Positions 21,287 to 28,751 of a stretch of 64,000 nt of DNA are shown piece by piece. The notes beneath the pieces were generated by a model that ran no database searches, was not told where the DNA came from, and saw only the letters and a list, made by a program, of their open reading frames with translations. This stretch comes from an uncultured Pseudomonadota bacterium (lineage in GTDB: Bacteria; Bdellovibrionota_B; Oligoflexia; Oligoflexales; CAIYRB01): NCBI GenBank assembly GCA_903928445.1, contig CAIYRB010000200.1:1-64000 (forward strand), given 5' to 3'. The translations under genes were made by a program, and so were the position numbers. The first letter of the stretch is position 1, and the number at the start of each line of letters is the position of its first letter.

Positions 21287-21394
21287 TTAGGGCTCTTATT
21301 TCCTGCTGATCTGCCTCGCCCGCGTCCTTTGTACTTGCGGCCCAATCATCCTGTTATGTAAGTTCCAGGGACTTTTTGCGCAAGGAGACGAGCC

Positions 21395-22120
21395 ATCGGA
21401 GCACAATGGAAACACGCGGGGCGGGTCGATTCGGCAGCCAAACGCGGCCTGGTTTTTGGTAAGTTAGCAAAAGAGATCGCCGTGGCGGCCCGTCTGGGTG
21501 ATCCCAACCCAGAAAACAACGCCCGCCTGCGTGCCGCTGTCGAGGCCGCACGTAAGGCTTCGGTGCCGCGCGACACCATTGACCGCGCCATCAAGAAGGG
21601 GGCCGGTCTCACTGATGAGACGGTTAACTACGAACTGGTCACCTATGAGGGCTTTGCGCCGCATCAGGTGCCGCTCATCATTGAGTGCTTGACCGAAAAC
21701 AAAAATCGCACGGCAGCTGATGTCCGGGTGTTTTTTCGCAAAGAGGGGCAGCTCGGTGCGATCGGCTCGGTGGCTTGGATGTTCGACCGCCTGGGGCAGA
21801 TCGAAGCCACCCACAAAGACGGCAAGATCGATAGCGAAGGCGCTGCCATTGAGGCCGGTGCTCAGGATGTGGAGCCCTTGCATGCAAGTGAAGTCGAGGC
21901 GGGCCATGTCGGTGCGGTATTTTACACCGATCCGAGCGACCTCGACACGGTGAACAAGCAGCTGACCGAGGCGGGCTGGACCGTGTCTAAATCCGAGCTG
22001 GGCTACCGTGCCAAGAATTTTGTCGAATTGGCCGCCGAAGCACGCAAAGAGGTCGAGGAGTTCCTGAGCAAGATCGATGACAACGACGACGTGCACAGGG
22101 TTTACGCCGGTATCAAGTAA
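21395..22120 (+). CDS. yebC: YebC/PmpR family protein with apparent ATC start codon
   Basis: A 241-residue YebC-family protein. Family blocks include KRGLVFGKLAKEIAVAARLG, ARKASVPRDTIDRAIKKG, YEGFAPHQVPLIIECLTENKNRT and the GAIGSVAWMFDR segment. YebC proteins act as transcription regulators or, as shown for some members and for mitochondrial TACO1, relieve ribosome stalling at proline runs. No ATG, GTG or TTG lies in frame between the upstream stop (21359-21361) and Val30. The conserved N-terminus GAQWK begins right after ATC at 21395-21397, and AAGGAG at 21382-21387 lies 7 bases before it. ATC is therefore the likely start; a sequencing error in an ATG is the alternative. glpK follows after 11 bases. 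Confidence 0.9.
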   Translation: MGAQWKHAGRVDSAAKRGLVFGKLAKEIAVAARLGDPNPENNARLRAAVEAARKASVPRDTIDRAIKKGAGLTDETVNYELVTYEGFAPHQVPLIIECLTENKNRTAADVRVFFRKEGQLGAIGSVAWMFDRLGQIEATHKDGKIDSEGAAIEAGAQDVEPLHASEVEAGHVGAVFYTDPSDLDTVNKQLTEAGWTVSKSELGYRAKNFVELAAEARKEVEEFLSKIDDNDDVHRVYAGIK

Positions 22121-22131
22121 GGAGACAGCGG

Positions 22132-23673
22132 ATGGCGCGACAGTTTATCTTGGCGATTGATCAAGGCACGACCGGTTCGACGGTCCTCGTGGTCGATGTC
22201 ACCGTGCCCGACGCGACCTCCATTATCGGTCGTCATACCATTGAGTTCTCTCAGTACTATCCGCAGACTGGCTGGGTTGAACACGACTTAGAGGGGATCT
22301 GGAGCTCGGTCAGCGAGGCAGCAACCCAGGCGATGGCTCATGCCTCCGTGTCCGACCCAGGATTTAGTCCGGATCGCATCATTGCCCTAGGCCTGACCAA
22401 TCAGCGCGAGACCCTTTGCGTGCTTGAACGAGGCACCTACCGGCCCTTGCACCGCGGCATTGTTTGGCAATGCAAACGCAGTGCTGACATCGTTGCGCGC
22501 CTCCGCGCCGAGGGATACGAACAGCTGGTCAGGGAGCGCACCGGCTTGGTTCTGGATCCTTATTTTAGCGGTACCAAGATTACCTGGCTGTTGGAAAACC
22601 GGCCGGAGATCGCCGCCAAGCTGCGTCAAGGCCAGGCCGTGGTCGGGACCATCGACACCTTTTTGATCGCGCGTCTGACCGCAGGCCGCTCGTTCGTCAC
22701 CGAGGCCAGCAATGCGTCGCGCACGTTGGCGTTTAACATCCACACCGGCAGCTGGGATCCGGACCTGCTGCGGCTGTTGGCCATTCCCAATGCCGATATA
22801 TTTCCACAGGTTGCCGACAGTGCGGGTGAATTCGGTCGGACCAAGGGTCTAAGCTTTCTCCCTGATGGGATCCCGATCTGCGGCGTCTTAGGCGATCAGC
22901 AGGCGGCTCTCGCCGGGCAGACCTGCTTTAGTCCCGGAGAGGCCAAGTGCACCTATGGCACGGGCGCCTTTCTCTTGGCAACGCAGGGCAGCAAGGCCCT
23001 GGCCTCACGTGCGGGCCTGTTGACGACCGTCGCTTGGTCGCTTGGCGGCAAGCGTACCTACGCTTTTGAAGGCTCGGCTTTCATCGCCGGTGCCGCAGTG
23101 CAGTTTCTTCGCGACCAATTAAACTTGATCCATCACGCGAGTGAGACGGAATCCTTGGCTGCCAGTACCACCGCTGCCCCGGAGGTCTACTTTGTGCCAG
23201 CCTTGGCTGGCCTAGGTGCTCCCTATTGGGATGCCAAGGCGCAGGGCGCCTTTTTTGGCTTAACCCGAGGGACGACTCGCTCGCAGCTGATTCGTGCTGT
23301 GCTAGAGGGCATCACTCTGCAGGTTGCCGAGCTGACGGTCGCCGTGCAGCAGGATCTTGGCGCCCCCTTGCAGGTGCTCAGGGTCGATGGCGGCGCGGCG
23401 TCCAATAGCTTGCTGATGCAAATGCAGGCCGACTACGGTGGCGTCCGCGTCGATCGCCCGGCAAACCTCGAGACGACGGCATTTGGCGCTGCACTCTTCG
23501 CCGGCCTGGGAGTTGGACTGTATGCGGACCTGGAGCATCTGCGTCGGGTTAGGCGCACGGAGCGGATCTTTAGTCCAGCCTCGTCTGCCGAAGACGGGGT
23601 TCGAGTGGCGGCGCATCTAGCTGGTTGGCACCGTGCGATTCGTGCCGTGCAAGTCTTTGCGGGTACGGCTTAG
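22132..23673 (+). CDS. glpK: Glycerol kinase
   Basis: Phosphorylates glycerol to glycerol 3-phosphate in the cytoplasm. The 513 residues match the FGGY-kinase family: FILAIDQGTTGSTV at the N-terminus, NQRETL, RGIVWQCKRSADI, GVLGDQQAALAGQ, and RVDGGAASNSLLMQMQADY near the end. AAGGAG precedes the start, and yebC lies 11 bases upstream. The 3' end is notable: the last 78 coding bases, ending GWHRAIRAVQVFAGTA, have a diverged second copy 1,560 bases downstream (25153-25230), as if DNA had inserted at this gene's end. No glpF or glpD is adjacent. Confidence 0.96.
   Translation: MARQFILAIDQGTTGSTVLVVDVTVPDATSIIGRHTIEFSQYYPQTGWVEHDLEGIWSSVSEAATQAMAHASVSDPGFSPDRIIALGLTNQRETLCVLERGTYRPLHRGIVWQCKRSADIVARLRAEGYEQLVRERTGLVLDPYFSGTKITWLLENRPEIAAKLRQGQAVVGTIDTFLIARLTAGRSFVTEASNASRTLAFNIHTGSWDPDLLRLLAIPNADIFPQVADSAGEFGRTKGLSFLPDGIPICGVLGDQQAALAGQTCFSPGEAKCTYGTGAFLLATQGSKALASRAGLLTTVAWSLGGKRTYAFEGSAFIAGAAVQFLRDQLNLIHHASETESLAASTTAAPEVYFVPALAGLGAPYWDAKAQGAFFGLTRGTTRSQLIRAVLEGITLQVAELTVAVQQDLGAPLQVLRVDGGAASNSLLMQMQADYGGVRVDRPANLETTAFGAALFAGLGVGLYADLEHLRRVRRTERIFSPASSAEDGVRVAAHLAGWHRAIRAVQVFAGTA
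23593..23670 (+). repeat. Direct repeat, copy 1 (3' end of glpK)
   Basis: This 78-base stretch matches 25153-25230 at a constant offset of 1,560 bases with 51 of 78 identical positions counted by hand. It includes a 17-base identical core, TGGTTGGCACCGTGCGA, at 23622-23638. The pair brackets the nucleotidyltransferase-like/RHH gene cassette. Confidence 0.7.
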
Positions 23674-23856
23674 GCAGCGTGGATTGAGTGCGGTGGAGGT
23701 CGCTGCATGTCTGCCTTGAAAGCAAGGGCACTGCAGGCCTGCCTGAAGACCCAGCTGTGCTAACTCAGTATGTGGGAATACGATCCTGACCCGGTCGTAA
23801 AATTCGTTGACGTCCACCATAAGCTCAATCCGGTTTTCCCGTGTGTAGGCTCCCAT
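23617..23856 (-). CDS. Possible small protein, function unknown
   Basis: A 79-codon reading frame, MGAYTRENRIELMVDVNEF at its start, with GGAGG four bases before the ATG. The spacing is short but usable. Its last third runs antisense through the glpK 3' end, including the repeat core, which argues against a conserved C-terminus. No domain is recognised. It could instead be a chance frame in the left part of the cassette. Confidence 0.3.
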   Translation of the reverse strand: MGAYTRENRIELMVDVNEFYDRVRIVFPHTELAQLGLQAGLQCPCFQGRHAATSTALNPRCLSRTRKDLHGTNRTVPTS

Positions 23857-24045
23857 AGGTCCTCCAATCCCGAACTATGCTAGTGACACACTACTTCTTG
23901 CATTCTCCGTACAGATCTGCTCCAAGCATCGGCAAACATGTCCGGGTCGCAGTCGTTGCTGTTTTGTCATTTTCCATGTTTAGCACACGCACCCTGCCAG
24001 AACCATCTGCAGTTAGTGGGTGATCGGCGGTGGAGTGGTCGACAC
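23674..24045. other. Left part of the cassette between glpK and the RHH gene
   Basis: 372 bases after the glpK stop. Apart from the doubtful small frame on the minus strand ending in glpK, I see no gene, hairpin terminator or RNA here. Confidence 0.4.
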
Positions 24046-24579
24046 TCAAGCCGAAGCCGATCGTGCCTGGGCAAGTGCAAGCTGTAAGCCGAGGCGAACG
24101 GCACCAACCTCCGAATAACCTAGCTCCTGCAAGCTGCGAAGGATGCGCAGGTCTTGCTGCGTCAAGCGAAAGGACTTCAGCGACGTCGGTTCTTTGTCGC
24201 GCCGTCCGACCCGAGTCATCCACTTTAGGTAGCCGTCCTTCGGGACGCCGTGATAGGGCACTTCTGCTTCGCCTCTTCTAATGGCTCTTACCAAATCACG
24301 CAGCTCACTAGGACACCTTTTGAGGTCCGAAAAATATCCCGGGCATTTCAGTACAAGTGCTGGCAAAAGCTCAAAAAGCCGTGGTTCTAGTTCTGCCGCC
24401 CAAAGATAGTCGCTAATTTTGATACGGCCACGGTACGGTGGTACCGATTCGCTACTGACGAGGATCCCTGCGCCAAGTAGTTTGCCGATGACGCGCTGAA
24501 AGCGCGGCAACGCTCGCTCTAAACGAGCTTTCGCTGCGGACGCGCGGGCGCGGGCAAGAAGGTCTGCTGGCGCGCTCAT
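24046..24579 (-). CDS. Putative ribbon-helix-helix protein, partner of the nucleotidyltransferase-like gene
   Basis: A 177-residue protein not recognised as a whole. The C-terminal 40 residues (KSFRLTQQDLRILRSL, then GYSEVGAVRLGLQLAL) fit a ribbon-helix-helix DNA-binding unit: a short strand, then two helices. The N-terminal part (about 10-115) is helical and basic, with PRLFELLPALVLKCP and SELRDLVRAIRRGE. Its start overlaps the upstream gene by four bases (ATGA), so the two are translationally coupled. By analogy with toxin-antitoxin operons, it may be the antitoxin/autorepressor acting on the palindromes upstream of the operon. This is inference; no homologue was searched. Confidence 0.55.
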   Translation of the reverse strand: MSAPADLLARARASAAKARLERALPRFQRVIGKLLGAGILVSSESVPPYRGRIKISDYLWAAELEPRLFELLPALVLKCPGYFSDLKRCPSELRDLVRAIRRGEAEVPYHGVPKDGYLKWMTRVGRRDKEPTSLKSFRLTQQDLRILRSLQELGYSEVGAVRLGLQLALAQARSASA

Positions 24580-25052
24580 AGGAACTGCTCCAGATTCAGC
24601 TTATAAGTCTCAGCCAAAGCGAAGAAGAGAGGACTTGGCCTCAGCGCTAGATAGTCTCTGATCAGAGGGCCATTTTTCTTAGGCGCTTTCAGGGCCTTCG
24701 AAATGAGTACATACTCTGGTTCTGCAAGATAGCCATCAAAGGAAACGCCTTGGATCATCTGTCGATATTGAGTCTCCGGAGGCATCCAAATTTGATCAGA
24801 GAGTTCATCAAAATGGCGTCCTTCTCGCTCTAAGACACGACAAAAACACTCCCGAGCCAACCAGACAAAGTTGGCATAGGCGTCCACATCCACAGTGGCA
24901 AAAAGCGGTAGGCCCATCTGCGCTTCGAGCAGTGCTGTTTGACCGACGACCTTGATATAAAAGCGCGGGATTTCGGTCATTCCCTCTGCACGACTGCGCA
25001 CATTAAGTTCGGTAATTTCCTGGTCTAATATGGTGAAGACACGTTGCAGCAT
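24576..25052 (-). CDS. Nucleotidyltransferase-like protein (DUF6036/AbiEii type), possible toxin
   Basis: A 158-residue protein resembling the minimal nucleotidyltransferase fold of DUF6036 and AbiEii-type proteins. VVGQTALLE at about residues 35-43 stands where the Gly-Gly/Ser loop lies, and TVDVD (Asp55, Asp57) matches the metal-binding DxD pair. Later, EPEYVLISKALKAPKK resembles the conserved helix after the core of this family. The first loop Gly is followed by Gln instead of a second Gly, so activity is uncertain. The start at 25052 is preferred because GGGGG lies upstream and because the alternative at 25079 would place the coding region over the palindromes. It heads a two-gene operon with the RHH protein. 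Confidence 0.55.
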   Translation of the reverse strand: MLQRVFTILDQEITELNVRSRAEGMTEIPRFYIKVVGQTALLEAQMGLPLFATVDVDAYANFVWLARECFCRVLEREGRHFDELSDQIWMPPETQYRQMIQGVSFDGYLAEPEYVLISKALKAPKKNGPLIRDYLALRPSPLFFALAETYKLNLEQFL

Positions 25053-25068
25053 GAAGCCCCCGACTAAG

Positions 25069-25101
25069 TGTACATACACTTTATCGGAATCTGTATATAC
25101 A
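25069..25101. promoter_or_regulatory. Twin operator-like palindromes upstream of the cassette operon
   Basis: Two 10-base sites, TGTACATACA (25069-25078, imperfect) and TGTATATACA (25092-25101, perfect palindrome), are 23 bases apart, about two helical turns. They lie just upstream of the nucleotidyltransferase-like start in an A+T-rich stretch. This is the layout expected for autoregulation by a ribbon-helix-helix repressor. Confidence 0.45.
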
Positions 25102-25152
25102 TGTTAAGTTAAATCCTATAAGGAAATGTATTTATTAAGTAAGTTGTGAATT

Positions 25153-25230
25153 GATGGGGTCGCGATAGCCGGACATTAGGATGGTTGGCACCGTGCGAAT
25201 CTTGTGGCGGAGGTCCTTGCAGGCTTTGCT
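25153..25230 (+). pseudogene. Degenerate copy of the glpK 3' end
   Basis: Read in the glpK frame this gives DGVAIAGH, a stop, then DGWHRANLVAEVLAGFA, against DGVRVAAHLAGWHRAIRAVQ and VFAGTA at the true glpK end: 14 of 26 residues agree. The 17-base core at 25182-25198 is identical to 23622-23638. There is no matching sequence further upstream and an in-frame stop inside, so it is a remnant, not a gene. It forms the right boundary of the 1.56-kb cassette. Confidence 0.6.
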
Positions 25231-25329
25231 CAAATAACGCCGGTCGATTCTCTTGTCACTTACTCCCTGCTTGGGAGTCACTTGAGGCATAATCAGGAAT
25301 AGCCTGAAGTACCCTCCAACTAAATCCAT

Positions 25330-26016
25330 GTGGCGGCGTTGATGAGCTCTCCTCTAGGTACGACCTGCCTCGTGCTTGCTTGGTGCCTGGTTTTGTCATT
25401 GGGCTGGTCCAACCTATGCTTTGCGGTCGTTGCTTATGGTCGTTTGCCGGCAGAGTGGCGGCAAACGGCGGCGACGACCCTGGGCACTGGAATGATCATG
25501 CCCGCCCTAGTTGCTGCGCCGCTGACCTTGCTGGCGGCGTTTCGCTCGCTGCAGGTCAACCTGCTCTTTCCCGTGACACTGTTCGCCGATTTCGGGGAAT
25601 TGGTTGGTGCGTCCCTGGCCCCAGCTTTGGTGCTGTTTTGTGCCAGCGGTCTCGCCTCCACCTTGGCCCGTGAGATTTCGCGCGAGTATCGTCACTGGCA
25701 GCATCAACCTTTCAGCATGTTGTCGTCGTCACTGGGTAAATCCGCGCCCAGGGACCTCTACAAGCTGGTGATGGTTCGGTCACTTGGACAGACGTGGGCG
25801 CAGGTCTTGCCGTGGCTCTTTGGTGAGCTGGTGGTGGTCGAAGCGATCTTTAACGCTCCCGGCCTTGGGCTTGAAGCATGGCACTTGGCACGAATTCGCG
25901 ATCATGCTGGCTTACTAAGGTGTATCGCCTGGCTGGCGGGGCTCTATTTAATCTGCATATTATTTACATCTTGGAGCAATAAGCGACTGGGACAAAGGCT
26001 GGCGTCCTATGGTTAG
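25330..26016 (+). CDS. ABC transporter permease, divergent DppB/OppB type
   Basis: A 228-residue membrane protein with about five hydrophobic segments. The stretch LPWLFGELVVVEAIFNAPGLG matches the family feature of peptide/nickel permeases just before the last helix. It is shorter than the usual 300-340 residues and the N-terminal part is diverged. The start is GTG at 25330, or ATG at 25342. It overlaps the next permease gene by eight bases. No ATPase or binding protein follows. It probably forms a heterodimeric inner-membrane channel with its neighbour. Confidence 0.72.
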   Translation: MAALMSSPLGTTCLVLAWCLVLSLGWSNLCFAVVAYGRLPAEWRQTAATTLGTGMIMPALVAAPLTLLAAFRSLQVNLLFPVTLFADFGELVGASLAPALVLFCASGLASTLAREISREYRHWQHQPFSMLSSSLGKSAPRDLYKLVMVRSLGQTWAQVLPWLFGELVVVEAIFNAPGLGLEAWHLARIRDHAGLLRCIAWLAGLYLICILFTSWSNKRLGQRLASYG

Positions 26017-26890
26017 ACTTAATTGGCAACGCGCCTGCAGCGTCCTCATGGTCGTGGCCTTTGCATTGCTCCTCTGCGTGCCTTGGTCTATCTGGTTTGG
26101 TGCCAGGGTCAATCTAGCTGATGCGCTGGCTCTCCCGTCGCTACGGCACCCCTTGGGCGCGGATAGCCTCGGTCGTGACCTTTTGGTGCGAGCGGCCGAG
26201 GCTGTGCTCGGAGCCGTCTTGCCGCTATGGCTTGGGGTCCTAGTGGCGACATTGGTGGGCGTGCTGCTGGGCATCGGCATGATCTGCTTAGGCACGTGCC
26301 GACTTTGGCGGCCGTTGATTGCTTCGTTTGATGCGGTTGCCGTCGTCTTGGTGAGCGTTCCAGTGTGCCTGACTGCGTTTGCTTGGGCGGCTTTGCGTGA
26401 GCATGCAGGCTTAATGCCCGTGTTGATCTCTTTGACCCTAGTATTCACGCTGCGGACATACCTCCAGGTGCGAGATCTTTATCGCAAAGATGAGACCTTG
26501 GCTTACTGGACCGCGCATGCTGCGCTCGGCGGCCGCTTGCTCTTTCGTCTCGTCAGCTACGGGATTGTGACTTCGTGGCGGCGGACACTAGCGACGAGCT
26601 TAGGCTTTCATCTGCGTACAGCCGTGGCGATTGAGGCCTCGCTGAGCTACTTGGGCTTTGGCATTCAAGAGCCGAGTGCGTCATTTGGCAATATGCTCGC
26701 AGCACATTTTGACCTTTTTCTGAAAGGTCAGTGGTATGTTCTGGTGGTATTGATCGGTTGTTTGGCTGCGACTGCCGCGCTGCCGCGGGCGCTGTTGATC
26801 TTGTGCGCCGCGGGACCCTTAGCCGCAACAGTCGCCCCGAAAGTTAAGGGCGATTTTTGCGGCAGCGACGCGAGTTTTGCTGAAAGCTGA
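26009..26890 (+). CDS. ABC transporter permease, DppC/OppC type
   Basis: A 293-residue membrane protein. HPLGADSLGRDLLVRAAEA after the first helix and IEASLSYLGFGIQEPSASFG in the C-terminal half are diagnostic of the DppC/OppC/NikC permeases. About six hydrophobic segments are visible. The start overlaps the DppB-like gene by eight bases, so the two are coupled. The expected binding protein and two ATPases are missing here; the family 5 binding protein at 10.2-11.9 kb could be the partner, which is inference. It converges on the methyltransferase gene with 22 bases between the ends. Confidence 0.82.
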   Translation: MVRLNWQRACSVLMVVAFALLLCVPWSIWFGARVNLADALALPSLRHPLGADSLGRDLLVRAAEAVLGAVLPLWLGVLVATLVGVLLGIGMICLGTCRLWRPLIASFDAVAVVLVSVPVCLTAFAWAALREHAGLMPVLISLTLVFTLRTYLQVRDLYRKDETLAYWTAHAALGGRLLFRLVSYGIVTSWRRTLATSLGFHLRTAVAIEASLSYLGFGIQEPSASFGNMLAAHFDLFLKGQWYVLVVLIGCLAATAALPRALLILCAAGPLAATVAPKVKGDFCGSDASFAES

Positions 26891-26912
26891 TCCCTATGGG
26901 ACACCGTTCTCC

Positions 26913-27806
26913 TTAGCCTACCTTGTTCAAGGGCAAACGCGCGCTTGCCGCTTGGGCAGCGCCTACCCAAATGCGTTCATGCCACTGTGGACCAACGCTA
27001 ACAGACGATAGCCGCAAAGCCGGCGCCAGAGTTTGGCGCCAGTCTTTGATGCCGGTATCGCTTAATGCCTGCCAGCCACAGGTGGCGGCAAATGCTTTAA
27101 GATCATCGGCAGTAAACGATACTTTATGCGGCTCGCCCAGCATGGCGAGAAAGCCCGTGGTAAGCGCCTTGAGCGGGTTGTGGTGCTGGTTCATATAGGT
27201 GAGCGCCAGTGAGCTGCCTTGTATCGAGCGCTTCAGGGCTGCCTGCATGGTTGCCGCCACGCTTTCCTGATCGAGATACATGACAACCCCCTCCCACAGC
27301 CAGAACGTCGGTTGCTGCGGGTCATGGCCGGCGCGCTCCAGGCAGGCGTCAAGGTCGTCGGCGGCAAAATCCACCGGTACATAGTGAAGAGCGCGGGATA
27401 GGGGGTGCAGTTCACCAATCTGTCTGCGCTTCGTCGCCTGTGTGGAGGGATGGTCAACCTCGAAGACAGTGGCATGGGCAAGGTTGGGCAGGCGCCACGC
27501 TCGGGAGTCGTATCCAGCTCCCAAAATCACCAGCTGGGTGAAGGCGGGAGCTTGGGCGATGGCTGCATCAAGGACCACAGTGCGGAATTGGTTGAACACC
27601 GCCATGCCGCCCAGCACCTCGAAACGGCTCCTGAGGCGGGCGTAAAGGCCTCCGGCTTGGATGGCCTTTAATAAGTTGGAGTAGGGCGGGACGAGAAAGC
27701 GCGCGGCCAAAGGATCGTGAAAGCCTGGCACTTGAGGACTAAGCTGACCAATCGCTCGCATCAGGGCAATGATTTGCGCTGTTTGGCTGGCTTTTGCTTC
27801 GTGCAT
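26913..27806 (-). CDS. SAM-dependent methyltransferase, leucine carboxyl methyltransferase family
   Basis: A 297-residue class I methyltransferase of the LCM-type family found in actinobacteria and proteobacteria. FHDPLAARFL near the N-terminus, VVILDAAI followed by LVILGAGYDSRAWRLP (SAM-binding loop), FEVDHPSTQATKRR (acidic strand) and FWLWEGVVMYLD are the family blocks. The start at 27806 follows GGGGAAG; the frame stays open upstream, but that extension lacks family similarity. The substrate is unknown; in bacteria some relatives modify polyketides or small acids. It diverges from the lipoprotein gene. Confidence 0.85.
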   Translation of the reverse strand: MHEAKASQTAQIIALMRAIGQLSPQVPGFHDPLAARFLVPPYSNLLKAIQAGGLYARLRSRFEVLGGMAVFNQFRTVVLDAAIAQAPAFTQLVILGAGYDSRAWRLPNLAHATVFEVDHPSTQATKRRQIGELHPLSRALHYVPVDFAADDLDACLERAGHDPQQPTFWLWEGVVMYLDQESVAATMQAALKRSIQGSSLALTYMNQHHNPLKALTTGFLAMLGEPHKVSFTADDLKAFAATCGWQALSDTGIKDWRQTLAPALRLSSVSVGPQWHERIWVGAAQAASARLPLNKVG

Positions 27807-28115
27807 GGGCAACTTCCCCGATTTGGGCTGCTTCAGTTTGGGACCCTCGGCGACAGGAGGCGCCAAGGGTCCGTAAGAGCTCTGCTGTTGGATCGGAAGT
27901 ATCCGTCGCCGACTTGAGCGCAGCGGCGGCGAGCTGGGCGCCGAGCGCCAAAAGCCAAGGGCGCCAACCGGAGCGGCGCGAAAATCACCGAAAAATAGGG
28001 CCATAACTATCTGTTTATTTTATTTTATTTATGAACTTATGTTAAAAAATTAAAGTTTCAGGCTCGTTATGCCGATAGGGAGTTCATACGTGCGTATATT
28101 CGCTGGAGGCCACAA
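27807..28115. other. Divergent promoter region with inverted-repeat copy A
   Basis: 309 bases between the methyltransferase and lipoprotein starts. The left half is GC-rich and contains repeat copy A; the right half (about 28010-28070) is strongly A+T-rich and probably holds the lipoprotein promoter. Confidence 0.45.
27936..27977 (-). repeat. Inverted repeat copy A
   Basis: This 42-base segment is the reverse complement of 28810-28854 apart from a two-base gap and one mismatch. The shared centre on the minus strand begins GGTTGGCGCCCTTGGCTTTT. The two copies point toward each other and enclose the lipoprotein gene. Confidence 0.7.
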
Positions 28116-28751
28116 ATGAAGTCTAACGGTTTGGTGTTTTGGTCCGCACTGGTGTTGGCAACCTCGCTTTCCGCCTGCTCCAGCGCCGACATGGGCGGGG
28201 GTAGCTCGCCAACCCATAGCCCTGATGCCAACTTGGCTACCACGCCCAGCCAGCCAGACACAGCGGCACCCCCGACGCCAGACCTCAGTGCCGATGCAGC
28301 TGCCGCCGCCACCAACAATAACCTTTCAGCGGCCACCGATGAAGGAAGCAAAGGCGGTGCGCCACTGACGATCAGCAAGAAGCTTGGGGTCATTCCCTTC
28401 GACGATACCAACACGGCGGTGACCGTGACCGTCATTGACAGCAACGGTCAGGCCGGTGCGCCACATATCGTCACCTTCAACGCCGGCTCCGATGGCTCCC
28501 AATCTATTCCCGGTCTATGCAACGCCAAAGGTCAACCGAACAATATCGCCATCAACATCTCCGGCCCGAGTAAAGGTACGAGCACGCTCAACGGCGGTTC
28601 GGTCACTTACGATCCAAAGACCTGCCTCCTATCGTCCAATCGTTCGGGCGGGCATTACGGCAACACTTACACGTTCACCTGCCCGGACCATGCTGCGGTG
28701 AATGTTGCCGCAGCTCCAGCAGCTCCGGCAGCACCAAGCGCCAAGAAGTAA
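28116..28751 (+). CDS. Lipoprotein of unknown function
   Basis: A 211-residue lipoprotein: hydrophobic N-terminus ending LSAC (Cys21). Residues 22-85 form a low-complexity Ser/Thr/Pro/Ala/Asn-rich linker, and a beta-rich domain of about 110 residues follows (KKLGVIPFDDTNTAVTVTVI, then HIVTFNAGSDGSQ). Three Cys residues in the domain (GLCNAK, KTCLL, FTCPD) may form a disulfide. The tail is an Ala/Pro repeat ending SAKK. GGAGG lies about 8 bases before the ATG. It is enclosed by an inverted repeat pair (27936-27977 and 28810-28854). Function not recognised. Confidence 0.65.
   Translation: MKSNGLVFWSALVLATSLSACSSADMGGGSSPTHSPDANLATTPSQPDTAAPPTPDLSADAAAAATNNNLSAATDEGSKGGAPLTISKKLGVIPFDDTNTAVTVTVIDSNGQAGAPHIVTFNAGSDGSQSIPGLCNAKGQPNNIAINISGPSKGTSTLNGGSVTYDPKTCLLSSNRSGGHYGNTYTFTCPDHAAVNVAAAPAAPAAPSAKK

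Noticed and set aside
25135-25329. 64-codon leftward frame
   Set aside because: Runs antisense through the glpK remnant and has no domain; likely chance.
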